A stretch of 64,000 nucleotides of DNA from positions 45,088 through 109,087 of the forward strand of contig CALUMX010000007.1 of NCBI GenBank assembly GCA_944321875.1. The letters are read 5' to 3'. Both the position numbers and the translations under genes were made by a program. The stretch comes from an uncultured Muribaculaceae bacterium (GTDB lineage Bacteria; Bacteroidota; Bacteroidia; Bacteroidales; Muribaculaceae). Each line of letters begins with the position of its first letter. Position 1 is the first letter of the stretch. Under the pieces are notes generated by a model. The model was not told where the DNA came from and made no database searches. It worked only from the letters and a program-made list of their open reading frames with translations. Below, piece after piece: positions 26,396 to 35,287 of this stretch.

Positions 26396-27985
26396 TTACT
26401 TTTTTGCGTGACGTCTTGCTGTTTGGATACACTCTCTGCGCGGAATGATGACTGACACTCCGTTATACTCGATTTCCTCCTTGATGATTTGCTTCATCTC
26501 GTCCATGTTCTTCGGAAGAGGAACTACGACGCGGATATGCTCCGGCTCTACGCCGAGGCCCTGGCAAATCTGCTCGAAGCGGCCTGTACCGGCTGAGTCC
26601 TGACCACCGGTCATACCTGTCGTGAGGTTGTCGGAAATCATCACTACGATGTTGGCTTTCGCATTGACAGCGTCAAGCAAGCCTGTCATACCGGAGTGAG
26701 TGAACGTAGAGTCACCGATTACGGCTACAGACGGGAACTGACCTGCATCAGCAGCACCCTTGGCCATCGTGATGGAAGCACCCATGTCGATAACTGAGTG
26801 GATGGCACGGTAAGGAGGCAGGAAACCGAGCGTATAGCAACCGATATCACTGAACACCTTCGCGTTCTCATATTCTGCAAGCACTTCGTTCAATGCGCTG
26901 TACATATCTCTGTGACCGCAGCCCTTGCACAATGCCGGCGGACGCGGAACGACAAGTTTCGACGGCTCATGCTGTTCGGGAGGAGTCATGCCGAGAGCTG
27001 TGATGATAGCATCCGGCGTAAGCTCTCCCGTGCGGGGAAGCTCGCCTGTCATGCGGCCCTTCACCTTGACACCATTGTCAAGCAAGCCACGCACCTGCTC
27101 CTCTACAAACGGTTGTCCGTCCTCAATCACCATCAATGACTCGCATTGAGCAGCCATTTCGGCAATCTTGTTCTTCGGGAGCGGATATTGTGAAATCTTC
27201 AATACAGGGTAAGGAATACCATTCTTGAAGTGTTCCATCAGATAGTTGTAGCCGATACCGCAGGCAATGATGCCGAGCGACTTGTCGCTACCTTCATGAT
27301 ATTGGTTGGCACCTGATGTCTCCGATTCCTTGAGGAAACTCTCATTGTCGGCAATCAGCACTTTGTAGCGTTCCTTTGCCACCAGCGGCATAAGCACCCA
27401 CTGGCGCGGATTGGTCGGATATGACAATTCGTTCGGCTTGCGCACCTCGGCACGCTTCACAACGGCGCGAGAGTGAGCCAGACGGGTTACGACACGGAAA
27501 AGCACAGGAATCTTATACTTCTCTGAAATATCGAATGCCATGCGGATAAGGTCATAGGCCTCCTGCTGGTTGCTCGGCTCGAAAGTCGGCACCATGGCAA
27601 ACTTGCCATAGAAGCGGGAGTCTTGCTCGTTTTGTGAGGAGTGCATGGATGGGTCATCGGCAGCTACCACTACAAGACCTCCGTTGACACCTGACATGGC
27701 TGAGTTGACAAATGCGTCAGCGGCCACGTTCATACCGACGTGTTTCATACATACAAGCGAGCGTTTTCCTACATACGACATGCCCAAAGCGGCCTCCATG
27801 GCAGTCTTCTCGTTAGTTGCCCAACGGCAGTGAATCGTCCGTTCTTTGGCTTCTCGACTTAATTGAATATACTCGGTAATCTCTGTTGATGGAGTGCCCG
27901 GATAAGCGTACACCCCTGAGAGACCGGCGTCAAGCGCGCCTTGCGCAATCGCCTCATCTCCCAATAGAAGTAATTTTTCTTCCAT
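26396..27985 (-). CDS. iorA: Indolepyruvate ferredoxin oxidoreductase, alpha subunit, without C-terminal ferredoxin domain
   Basis: IorA binds thiamine pyrophosphate and carries out oxidative decarboxylation of aryl pyruvates. N-terminal pyrimidine-binding domain: LLLGDEAIAQGALDAGLSGVYAYPGTPSTE. C-terminal pyrophosphate domain: LCKGCGHRDMY (about 353-363), then GDSTFTHSGMTGLLDAVN (about 424-441) with the TPP GDG-type motif. The archaeal enzyme of about 640 residues ends in a two-cluster ferredoxin domain; here the protein stops at 529 residues just after VSVIIPRRECIQTARR, where that domain would begin. Electrons may therefore pass directly from a single cluster or to a separate ferredoxin. 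First gene of the operon, with a consensus promoter. Confidence 0.93.
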   Translation of the reverse strand: MEEKLLLLGDEAIAQGALDAGLSGVYAYPGTPSTEITEYIQLSREAKERTIHCRWATNEKTAMEAALGMSYVGKRSLVCMKHVGMNVAADAFVNSAMSGVNGGLVVVAADDPSMHSSQNEQDSRFYGKFAMVPTFEPSNQQEAYDLIRMAFDISEKYKIPVLFRVVTRLAHSRAVVKRAEVRKPNELSYPTNPRQWVLMPLVAKERYKVLIADNESFLKESETSGANQYHEGSDKSLGIIACGIGYNYLMEHFKNGIPYPVLKISQYPLPKNKIAEMAAQCESLMVIEDGQPFVEEQVRGLLDNGVKVKGRMTGELPRTGELTPDAIITALGMTPPEQHEPSKLVVPRPPALCKGCGHRDMYSALNEVLAEYENAKVFSDIGCYTLGFLPPYRAIHSVIDMGASITMAKGAADAGQFPSVAVIGDSTFTHSGMTGLLDAVNAKANIVVMISDNLTTGMTGGQDSAGTGRFEQICQGLGVEPEHIRVVVPLPKNMDEMKQIIKEEIEYNGVSVIIPRRECIQTARRHAKK

Positions 27986-28013
27986 AGTATTTAGATAAAT
28001 TGACTGTTTTCTT

Positions 28014-28044
28014 CAAATATAGCGACAATTCCATAGCTGACAAA
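28014..28044 (-). promoter_or_regulatory. Promoter of the iorA operon
   Basis: On the minus strand TTTG (complement of 28041-28044) and TATATTTG (complement of 28014-28021) are 19 bp apart, an exact consensus match, 29 bp upstream of the iorA ATG. Confidence 0.85.
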
Positions 28045-28147
28045 ACATTTGGCAATAAAAGAGTTTAAAAAGAGCCCGTAAAAAATATGTTATTGAACAT
28101 AAAACCGCCTTATACGTCTGATTATGTAGCAATTTGCCATTTATGCA

Positions 28148-28179
28148 TAAAAAAACCTCCGCCCTAAAAAGACGGAGGT
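28148..28179 (-). terminator. Terminator of the skp genes
   Basis: A 7-bp GC-rich stem (ACCTCCG at 28155-28161 with CGGAGGT at 28173-28179) is followed on the minus strand by seven T residues. It lies 50 bp past the stop codon at 28229 and ends the envelope-biogenesis block. Confidence 0.8.
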
Positions 28180-28228
28180 CACATATTTTCTTGCCGGAAT
28201 ACTCCGGCTGCCTCATGAGCGGCGTTTA

Positions 28229-28765
28229 TTATTTTGCAGGAGTTGCAGGCGCTGCCGGAGCATCCTTCAAGTTAAGTTTCTGCTTAACGAGCGGAGTCAC
28301 GTCGATAGCGTCCTTACCTGTGTGAACGATTGACGGAGAAGTAAGGTCGAAGATATAAGTGAAACCATTCTCATCGCCAACAGCCTTGATGGCAGTCTGG
28401 ATTTTTTCCTGAATCGGAGCCATCAGCGTCTGTTGCTGACGTTGCATGTCCTGAGCTGCTACCTGCTCGAAGTTCTGAATCTTGTTCTGCAATTCAGCGA
28501 GCTCCTGCTCACGGCGTTGCTTGATTGATTCCGGGGTGTCAGCAGCGAGAGCCTGATATTCTGTCAGCTTCTTCTGGAACTCGTCACCCAAAGCCTTGTA
28601 TTCTGTATCATACTTCTTGGATACTTCCTGCAAGGTTGTCTGAGCAGCCTTCACTTCCGGCATGAGAGTAAACACTTCCTGTGTGTTCACATGACCAATT
28701 TTGTTTTGAGCTGCAAGTCCCATAGGAACGACCAAAGCAGCTGCCAATAAAATTTTTTTCAACAT
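28229..28765 (-). CDS. Periplasmic chaperone of the OmpH/Skp family
   Basis: A 178-residue exported protein that should hold unfolded outer-membrane proteins on their way to BamA. Signal peptide MLKKILLAAALVVPMGLAAQ; then the short beta-strand segment KIGHVNTQEVFTLMPEV, a long charged coiled-coil (about 38-125) forming the Skp tentacles, and a return strand AVGDENGFTYIFDL. The tail is Ala/Pro-rich (APAAPATPAK). It is the second of two adjacent Skp paralogs downstream of bamA and has its own consensus promoter at 28807-28838, so it can be expressed separately from the bamA transcript. Confidence 0.92.
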   Translation of the reverse strand: MLKKILLAAALVVPMGLAAQNKIGHVNTQEVFTLMPEVKAAQTTLQEVSKKYDTEYKALGDEFQKKLTEYQALAADTPESIKQRREQELAELQNKIQNFEQVAAQDMQRQQQTLMAPIQEKIQTAIKAVGDENGFTYIFDLTSPSIVHTGKDAIDVTPLVKQKLNLKDAPAAPATPAK

Positions 28766-28806
28766 TTTGATTTTATATTAATTGTTATTTTGTTTCTGAT
28801 TTTCTG

Positions 28807-28838
28807 CAAAGATAATGCACTGCGGGCGAAATGACAAA
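28807..28838 (-). promoter_or_regulatory. Promoter of the second skp gene
   Basis: On the minus strand TTTG (complement of 28835-28838) and TATCTTTG (complement of 28807-28814) are 20 bp apart, an exact consensus match in the 136-bp gap between the two skp genes. Confidence 0.8.
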
Positions 28839-28901
28839 TCAAAATGCAATTTTGAGATTTCCCACTCTTTTTCCCACTCTGTCCCCTTCGTGCAACATCG
28901 C

Positions 28902-29420
28902 TTATTCCTTCGAATAACCCAGCTTCTCAAGCACTTCGTTGCTGACGTCGATTCGCGGTGAGGCAAAAATGATTCCTGCCGAAGAAGCGCGGTCGAAAAT
29001 CACCTGATACCCTCTCTCGTCAGCCACTTTCTTAATCGCTTCGTAGATGTCGTTCTGGATAGGCTCCATCAGCGACTGGCGCTTCTTGTAAAGCTCGCCG
29101 TTCGGTCCGAAGTATTTTGCCTGAAGCTCGGCAGCCTCCTTCTCCTTGGCCACTACCTCTGCCTCTTTTGTCTTCTTTTGCTCATCAGTCAGGAAGACCA
29201 TATCGCTCTGATAGTTCTTGTAGAGAGTCTCAGCCTCCTTAGACACAGCCTCCACCTCTTTCTGCCAGCGCTGCGACACCTGGTCGAGCTGCACACTGGC
29301 CATCTCGTATTGTGGAATATTCTTGAGAATATACTCCATATCGACAAGCGCATATTTCTGCGCCGAAGCCGTCACGCTGAACAAAACCGTCAGGGCAGCC
29401 AAAATCATAAACTTCTTCAT
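28902..29420 (-). CDS. Periplasmic chaperone of the OmpH/Skp family (first copy)
   Basis: A 172-residue paralog of the following skp gene. The ATG at 29420 gives the signal peptide MKKFMILAALTVLFSVTASA; the frame could be extended by three codons to a TTG. The mature part starts QKYALVDMEYILKNIPQYE, continues as a Lys/Glu-rich coiled coil (about 40-120, e.g. KKTKEAEVVAKEKEAAEL) and ends with ADERGYQVIFDRASS, the standard Skp layout. It lies 79 bp downstream of bamA on the same strand, as in Porphyromonas and Bacteroides, supporting a joint role in outer-membrane protein assembly. Confidence 0.92.
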   Translation of the reverse strand: MKKFMILAALTVLFSVTASAQKYALVDMEYILKNIPQYEMASVQLDQVSQRWQKEVEAVSKEAETLYKNYQSDMVFLTDEQKKTKEAEVVAKEKEAAELQAKYFGPNGELYKKRQSLMEPIQNDIYEAIKKVADERGYQVIFDRASSAGIIFASPRIDVSNEVLEKLGYSKE

Positions 29421-29499
29421 AGCTTTCAATTTTAATCTATAATGTTATGACATCAACGCTTCGCAAAAGTTTAGCCGGTCAAGATTAATTGTAGTTTTT

Positions 29500-32115
29500 T
29501 TAGAACTCTTGACCCAGGATGAAGTGGAAGTGACCACCACCCTTCTTGCCGTAAACGGTGTCGAAACCGTAACCCCAGTCAATACCCATCATACCCACCA
29601 TCGGGAGGAAGATGCGGACACCGACACCGGCAGAACGCTTGAGGTTGAACGGAGCGAAGTCTTTCACGTCAGTCCATGCGTTACCACCCTCAACGAAGGC
29701 AAGACCGTAGATAGTCGTGCTCGGTTGCAGAAGGAACGGGAAGTGAAGCTCCATGCAGAAGCGGGTGTAAGCGTAACCGTCCTTAGTCCACGGAGTGAAC
29801 GCACCGTTGTCGTAACCACGGAGAGCGATAGTCTCCTGTGCGTACATGTAGCTTCCCGACATACCGTCACCACCGACATAGAACGTCTCGAACGGAGACT
29901 TCAGATATTTGTTATAGCTACCCAGCAAACCGATATCGGCACGGGTCATCAACACGAGTGTCCATTTGCCTGTCGGGTCGGTAAGCGGAGTATAAGTGCG
30001 TGATTTGAATTTCAGCTTCCAGTACTCAATCCAGCGGTACATCTCTTTCTTCGCTGCCTGTGAGCCGTCAGCTGCCAATGCCTGCCAGTTCTTGTTGCTG
30101 AACAATGATACAGGAGGCGTAAGGCTGAAGTCGAGTGAGAACTGGCTACCGCTACGAGTGTAGAGCGGGTTGTCGATACTGTTACGCGCGAGCTGCAAGC
30201 CGAGGACGAACGCGTTTGACGTACCGTTGTTCATATAATAGAGGTAATCCCAGTTCTTCAGGTTGTACCAGTTGTAAGAGAGCTGACCTGTAAATGTGAA
30301 GTAGTTATCCGGCCAGTTCAAACGCTTACCGAAACCTACTGAGATACCTGCCATCTGCAAGTACTTGTTCGGGTCGTAAGCATTCTCGTAGCTTGCCTGA
30401 TAGTAATCGGAGTTGTAACCGTAGCTATAGCCCCAGCCACCCATCATATACGGGTCGTAGTAGTTCTTGCTGTAGAAGTTGGAGTTCACACCCGTCTGAC
30501 GTGAATAGTGGGCAGATACGGAAAGTGAATTCGGACGCTTGCCGCCAAACCATGGTTCGAAGAACGAGAGGCTGTAAGCCTGATAGTACTTCGCGTTGGT
30601 CTGAGCCGAGATAGTGAACGTCTGTCCCTCACCCTGCGGGATGATACCCTTATAGGAACTTGGGTTGAACAGGTTCTTGATTGAGAAGTTGGAGAACTTC
30701 AAAGCCACACGGCCGATGACACCTGTCTGACCCCAACCGGCAGAAAGCTCTACCTGGTCGTTGTTCTTTGACGTAAGGTTGAACAGCAAGTCCACTGTTC
30801 CGTTCTCCGGATTCGGTTCCGGCTTGATGTCCATGCTTTCAGGATCGAAGTGACCGGTCTGCGCAATTTCACGGGCAGAACGCATCAAGTCTTCCTTGGA
30901 GAACAACTCACCCGGACGCACGCGGAGCTCACGGCGGATAACCTTTTCATAAAGGCGGTCGTTACCGTTGATGATGATGCTGTTGATACGAGCCTGCGGA
31001 CCTTCGATGATACGCATCTCGAGAGCAACAGAGTCACCCTCCACCTTCGATTCGATTGGAACGAGCTGGAAGAACAGGTAACCGTTATTCATATAGAGGT
31101 TGGCAACGGCATCGTCGTCTTCCATCGTACGCTTGTTCAGCAAAGTCTGGTCGTAAACGTCGCCGGCCTTCATGCCGAGAATGGCATTGAGGTGAGCCGA
31201 TGAGTAAACCGTATTACCGGCCCATGTAATGTCAGAGATAAAGTACTGACGGCCTTCTTCCAAAGAAATATGCACATCGACCGTCTTTTCGTCATGCTGC
31301 GAAACGCTGTCTTTCAGGATACGCGCATCACGATAACCCAACTCGTTGTATTTCTTAATAATGAGTCCGAGGTCGGTCTCAAAATCCTTGTCGACAAACT
31401 TCTTCTGACGGAACAGATTGACGAGACGGGCCTTCTCATTGGTCTTCTTCATCACGCGCTGAATCTTCTTATCGCTCAGCACCTGGTTACCGTCGATATA
31501 AATCTTGTGAACCTTTACCTTGTCGTTCTTATTGATATTAATGTCCACAATCATCTCATTCTCCCGGCTCAAGTCAGGTTTCTGAAGGATGTTTACCTCT
31601 ACGTTGGAGAAACCTTTCTGCTTGAAGTAGGCAGTGATAATCTCAGTGGCACGGTTGACGATGTTCTGCGTAATCTGGTTACCCTTCATCAGACCAAGGC
31701 GTTCCTGCAAATCCTCACGCTCGCCTTTCTTCACACCGTGGTAGTTGATTTCGGAAATACGGGGTTGTTGACGGAGGTCAAACAAGAGCCAAGCCTTGTT
31801 GCCACACACTTTCTCCACTTTAATCTGGATTTTTGAGAACAGACCCTGACGCCAGAACCGCTTGGCAGCGTTCGTAATCTGGTCGCCCGGAATTTCGACA
31901 ACATCGCCGACAGAAAGTCCGGAATATCCGATTACGATATATTCATCGTAGTTGTCGGCACCGGTCACACGCATGCCGGCAATCTCATACTTCTTCGGCA
32001 TTCCGGAGAAGATCATCGGGGGATTGTAGATTGTATCGTTAGCCTCCGCAGCTTTCGACTCAAAGCCGCACGCGGAAGCAATCACTAATAATACAAGTAA
32101 TAGTCGGTATAACAT
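29500..32115 (-). CDS. bamA: Outer membrane protein assembly factor BamA
   Basis: BamA folds and inserts beta-barrel proteins into the outer membrane, among them the T9SS barrels encoded here. The 871-residue product has signal peptide MLYRLLLVLLVIASACG, five POTRA domains over about residues 40-430 (for example VEVNILQKPDLSRENEMIVD and INSIIINGNDRLYEKVIRRE), and a C-terminal barrel from about 450 rich in aromatic residues. It ends GGGHFHFILGQEF with a C-terminal Phe, as needed for Bam recognition. The barrel loop near 570-600 is unusually rich in Tyr/Ser/Asn. The Cys at residue 16 is not in a clear lipobox. It is cotranscribed with uppS upstream and skp downstream. Confidence 0.96.
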   Translation of the reverse strand: MLYRLLLVLLVIASACGFESKAAEANDTIYNPPMIFSGMPKKYEIAGMRVTGADNYDEYIVIGYSGLSVGDVVEIPGDQITNAAKRFWRQGLFSKIQIKVEKVCGNKAWLLFDLRQQPRISEINYHGVKKGEREDLQERLGLMKGNQITQNIVNRATEIITAYFKQKGFSNVEVNILQKPDLSRENEMIVDININKNDKVKVHKIYIDGNQVLSDKKIQRVMKKTNEKARLVNLFRQKKFVDKDFETDLGLIIKKYNELGYRDARILKDSVSQHDEKTVDVHISLEEGRQYFISDITWAGNTVYSSAHLNAILGMKAGDVYDQTLLNKRTMEDDDAVANLYMNNGYLFFQLVPIESKVEGDSVALEMRIIEGPQARINSIIINGNDRLYEKVIRRELRVRPGELFSKEDLMRSAREIAQTGHFDPESMDIKPEPNPENGTVDLLFNLTSKNNDQVELSAGWGQTGVIGRVALKFSNFSIKNLFNPSSYKGIIPQGEGQTFTISAQTNAKYYQAYSLSFFEPWFGGKRPNSLSVSAHYSRQTGVNSNFYSKNYYDPYMMGGWGYSYGYNSDYYQASYENAYDPNKYLQMAGISVGFGKRLNWPDNYFTFTGQLSYNWYNLKNWDYLYYMNNGTSNAFVLGLQLARNSIDNPLYTRSGSQFSLDFSLTPPVSLFSNKNWQALAADGSQAAKKEMYRWIEYWKLKFKSRTYTPLTDPTGKWTLVLMTRADIGLLGSYNKYLKSPFETFYVGGDGMSGSYMYAQETIALRGYDNGAFTPWTKDGYAYTRFCMELHFPFLLQPSTTIYGLAFVEGGNAWTDVKDFAPFNLKRSAGVGVRIFLPMVGMMGIDWGYGFDTVYGKKGGGHFHFILGQEF

Positions 32116-32143
32116 ATCTTTGCAAAGTATTTTCGTTCAGGAT

Positions 32144-32899
32144 TTAGTTCTCAGTAACTTGTTCGCTCGTCTTTCCGAAACGCCGTTCACGACGCTGGAA
32201 ATGAAGGATGGCATCACAGAATTCCTCTTTGGTGAAATCCGGCCAGAAAGTATCGACGAAATAGAGTTCGGCATAGGCAATCTGCCACAACAGGTAGTTG
32301 CTCACACGGCAGTCACCTCCGGTGCGAATCAGCAAATCGGGGTCAGGGATGCCGGCAGTAGCCAAGTTGGCCGACACAGTCTCCTCGTCGATGTCCTCCA
32401 ACGAGAGTTTGCCGGAAGCCACGGCGGCAGCCACCGAGCGCACAGCCTCTACGATTTCCCAACGGGAAGAGTAGCTGATGGCAAGCTGCAACGTCATCCC
32501 CGTACAGCCGCTTGTCGCCTCTACGCATTCCAACAGACGCGCACGCGCATATTCCGGCACGCGGGCCAGATTACCCAGCAGGCGCAACCGCACGTTGTTC
32601 TTAATCAAATCGGGAGTTTCCTGCGCTATTGCCTCTGAGATGAGGTGCATCAGGGCGTCAACTTCTTCCTGAGGACGGTTCCAGTTCTCAGTAGAGAAGG
32701 TATAGAGTGTCAGATACTTCACTCCCAGGTCGGAAGCAATTTCCGTCACCTTCCTCACACTGCCTACCCCCTCAATATGCCCCATCGAGCGGTCGAGGTT
32801 ACGCTGTTTTGCCCAACGTCCGTTGCCGTCCATAATGACGGCCACATGCTGAGGCAGGCGCTTCTGTGATATTTCGTTTATTTTTTCTTCCAGCGACAT
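32144..32899 (-). CDS. uppS: Isoprenyl transferase (undecaprenyl diphosphate synthase type)
   Basis: UppS builds the C55 lipid carrier for peptidoglycan and surface glycans by cis-condensation of isopentenyl diphosphate. The 251-residue protein has the family's P-loop-like motif [16 protein letters not shown] (about 18-33) with catalytic Asp in MDGNGRW, then [15 protein letters not shown] (about 79-93), and near the end [26 protein letters not shown] (about 193-218), with the final DTFWPDF. All conserved sites are present. It lies between porG and bamA with 23- and 28-bp gaps, an order shared with Porphyromonas. Confidence 0.96.
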   Translation of the reverse strand: MSLEEKINEISQKRLPQHVAVIMDGNGRWAKQRNLDRSMGHIEGVGSVRKVTEIASDLGVKYLTLYTFSTENWNRPQEEVDALMHLISEAIAQETPDLIKNNVRLRLLGNLARVPEYARARLLECVEATSGCTGMTLQLAISYSSRWEIVEAVRSVAAAVASGKLSLEDIDEETVSANLATAGIPDPDLLIRTGGDCRVSNYLLWQIAYAELYFVDTFWPDFTKEEFCDAILHFQRRERRFGKTSEQVTEN

Positions 32900-32922
32900 A
32901 CGGATTGTCTAATATTTTTTAT

Positions 32923-33606
32923 TTAATCGACATAGTGGCAAATCTTGCATATTTCGCCAAATTCATACGAAATACTGAACATCAAGGTCGGACACCAGTC
33001 GGTATTCTTCATCATTCCACTTTCGATAAGATTCAGGTCTTTCAGACCGTCCACCTTATCACCCATCATCATGCGGGCCCTCATTTCAAGGCCAAGATTG
33101 AGACGGGGTTTCAACTTGTACTTCACGCCGAAACTTATCGGAATCTCCGGGGAGAAGGCACCGCTGCTCGAATAGGCAGCTCCAAGTCCCAGCGACAAGT
33201 ACGGAGTGACGCGTTTCAACTTACGGTAATCGTTGTTCATTCCGAAACTCAGGAAGTTGAACTCAAACGCTACCGCTGCGTCGTAATACCGTTCAGAGAA
33301 CGAGTAGGTTTTTCCGCCCGGATAGTGGATGTTGAAATCGGCCGAATTTCCTTTGATTCCGGCTGTTGCCAAATCCACCTTCACGGCAAACCGTTTGTTT
33401 ATCAGATAGCGAAACAGGAAGCCGCCGGCAAAACCGGGGTGCTTCAGCACGTTTCTGTTTACATCTCCCATGTAGCTGCTCATTCCCAGCGACACACCGC
33501 CCTCGTAGCGGTACTCCTGGGCATGCGCACCGGCTCCCGCAAGCAAGACTGCAAGAACCAGCAAAACCGTCTGTCTTAAGTTGTATGTCTTTACACGTTG
33601 CCTCAT
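32923..33606 (-). CDS. porG: PorG/DUF6089 outer-membrane beta-barrel protein
   Basis: PorG is a T9SS barrel that interacts with the PorK-PorN ring. The ATG at 33606 gives 227 residues; the open frame can be extended eight codons to a TTG but the ATG directly precedes the signal peptide (hydrophobic core LRQTVLLVLAVLLAGAG, cut after AHAQ). The mature protein alternates strands and turns (EYRYEGGVSLGMSSYMGDVN, RVTPYLSLGLGAAYSSSG) as in an eight-strand barrel, with the DUF6089-type EGGVSLGMSSYMGD start. It sits directly upstream of uppS-bamA-skp-skp, the position of porG in Porphyromonas gingivalis as I recall it. Identification rests on this synteny plus family pattern. Confidence 0.75.
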   Translation of the reverse strand: MRQRVKTYNLRQTVLLVLAVLLAGAGAHAQEYRYEGGVSLGMSSYMGDVNRNVLKHPGFAGGFLFRYLINKRFAVKVDLATAGIKGNSADFNIHYPGGKTYSFSERYYDAAVAFEFNFLSFGMNNDYRKLKRVTPYLSLGLGAAYSSSGAFSPEIPISFGVKYKLKPRLNLGLEMRARMMMGDKVDGLKDLNLIESGMMKNTDWCPTLMFSISYEFGEICKICHYVD

Positions 33607-33649
33607 ATAATAAGAAACGCAAAAAGTCAACTTAAATTATAGAACCGGC

Positions 33650-35188
33650 TTAGATAATCGGTTTAAACGACAATCGGTTGACGACACCGCGCCAGATTGT
33701 ATTGCTCAATGCGCCGTTGGCCTCATAGCCGCCGAACACATAGATATAAGGACATTCCCACTCATTGACAGGGGTTGACACACGGGTCTGCGCCGCACTG
33801 CCTCTCATCCATACCGGCACCTGACGAACGGCAACCGGCTCCCAGCCACTTGCCATACGCGTAGTCAATACGGAAGTGTAAACGTAAGCCTGCGCGCCGT
33901 AGAAAGCATCCATACTTTCAGGAAGTTGAACGAGGTCGTTACCCAAGCTCCAGTGCAAGCCGTTGTCAAATGACAGATAAACCTTCTTTGACAAGCTGCC
34001 GTCGGCAAGTTTTCCACCAAAGGCAAACCACACCGGATATTTATCATAGTGGAGTGTTCCAGTTCTGTTCATATAATAATAGTAGGACACGAGGGTAATG
34101 TCACGGGCTGCCGGGACACCGACATTGGAAAGTTTAGCCCAGACTTTTCCGTCAAAGCCCCACACATTGCCTGTCAGACCGCCGTCTGCCATCTGACCGC
34201 CGAGCACGAGCGCCTGCTTCGACTGTGACCAGTCGTTGGCAAAGATGACGGATTGGGAAGTTCCGCTTACAGGGAATTCCTTATCCACCTCGTCGGCATC
34301 CGCACCTGCGGGTGCGCTCGGATAGTAAGCATAGTAATACTTGCCGTCCTTTTTCTCCACGCCCAACAATGTATTGCCGTAGCCTGAAACCAGCGAATAC
34401 ATGGTCTTGCCCGTAGCCGACCATTGCTGTCCGCCGTCGGTCGACTTGTAGAGAGCGCCTTCGGTTGAAAGGATATAGAGTGCGTCGTCTGTTGCAATCA
34501 GCGATGATATGACAGGAGTAAAGCCGAAGTTGACAGTAGTCTTTTGCCAGTTGGCAAACATTTCCGGATTCTCGCAAGTCGATACGACATAGCCTGAAGC
34601 GCCCTGCACGAGCGTAAAGAGCGCGCCGCCGCACTGCACGGTTTTCTGCGCTACCGGATTGCTGACACCGCCCGGAAGCTCCGTGCGTTCCATCTCGTTC
34701 CAATAGAGTGAGTCACTCTTCATCTTGTGTACGTTGACAACCACTTTGTAACGCTTGGAAGAAATTCCATCGGCAGCCTTGACTGTCAGGTAAACATCAC
34801 CTGTAAAGTCGATGCTGTCCGTATTTTCCGAACCGCCATAGGCAAAGGTCGTATCCTTCATGTTGGTAGCTCCTGAAATCTCAAACTCCGAAGTGGAAGT
34901 TGACGAAGCCAGCGATACCCTTGTTATAAGTCGGTCAATCTTCGTTCCCAACGGGAGTGAATCGGCATTATAAATCAAGCGACGGTTCACGTCAACCGTA
35001 AAACGCACGGAATCAAGCAACGCCATCACCGAGTCGTTCTTGGCGAGAGAAAATCCCGTCACCAACGTGTTGGATGACACCATATTATAAGACTGGTTCT
35101 CCTCTACCTCACTACTTACATTACATGATTGAACCACGAACATTACCAATGCCGTCAGTACAGCATATATCGGAATTAATTTCTTCAT
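33650..35188 (-). CDS. DUF6242-type lipoprotein with beta-propeller repeats
   Basis: A 512-residue lipoprotein: signal peptide MKKLIPIYAVLTALVMFVVQSC with lipobox VQSC. Residues about 40-155 form an Ig-like or cadherin-like beta domain (DSVRFTVDVNRRLIYNADSLP, ...DVYLTVKAADGISSKRYKVVV). The rest is a propeller with sialidase-type Asp-box repeats: LYKSTDGGQQWSATG (about 238-252) and VYLSFDNGLHWSLGN (about 404-418). This matches the Bacteroidetes DUF6242 family, whose function is unknown. It is 43 bp upstream of porG on the same strand and may be cotranscribed with it. Surface exposure and a T9SS or glycan link are inference only. Confidence 0.78.
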   Translation of the reverse strand: MKKLIPIYAVLTALVMFVVQSCNVSSEVEENQSYNMVSSNTLVTGFSLAKNDSVMALLDSVRFTVDVNRRLIYNADSLPLGTKIDRLITRVSLASSTSTSEFEISGATNMKDTTFAYGGSENTDSIDFTGDVYLTVKAADGISSKRYKVVVNVHKMKSDSLYWNEMERTELPGGVSNPVAQKTVQCGGALFTLVQGASGYVVSTCENPEMFANWQKTTVNFGFTPVISSLIATDDALYILSTEGALYKSTDGGQQWSATGKTMYSLVSGYGNTLLGVEKKDGKYYYAYYPSAPAGADADEVDKEFPVSGTSQSVIFANDWSQSKQALVLGGQMADGGLTGNVWGFDGKVWAKLSNVGVPAARDITLVSYYYYMNRTGTLHYDKYPVWFAFGGKLADGSLSKKVYLSFDNGLHWSLGNDLVQLPESMDAFYGAQAYVYTSVLTTRMASGWEPVAVRQVPVWMRGSAAQTRVSTPVNEWECPYIYVFGGYEANGALSNTIWRGVVNRLSFKPII

Positions 35189-35213
35189 TTTCTAAATACC
35201 TTATTTTAAGTTG

Positions 35214-35244
35214 CAAATTTATAATTAATTTGTCAACTTCTAAA
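35214..35244 (-). promoter_or_regulatory. Probable promoter of the DUF6242-porG-uppS-bamA block
   Basis: On the minus strand TAAATTTG (complement of 35214-35221) is a perfect -7; TTTA (complement of 35241-35244) lies 19 bp upstream, a 3-of-4 match to the -33 box. The ATG follows 25 bp after the -7. Confidence 0.55.
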
Positions 35245-35287
35245 AAGAATTTTTGTTAAACAGTCAAACAATTTATAAAATCCGTAC

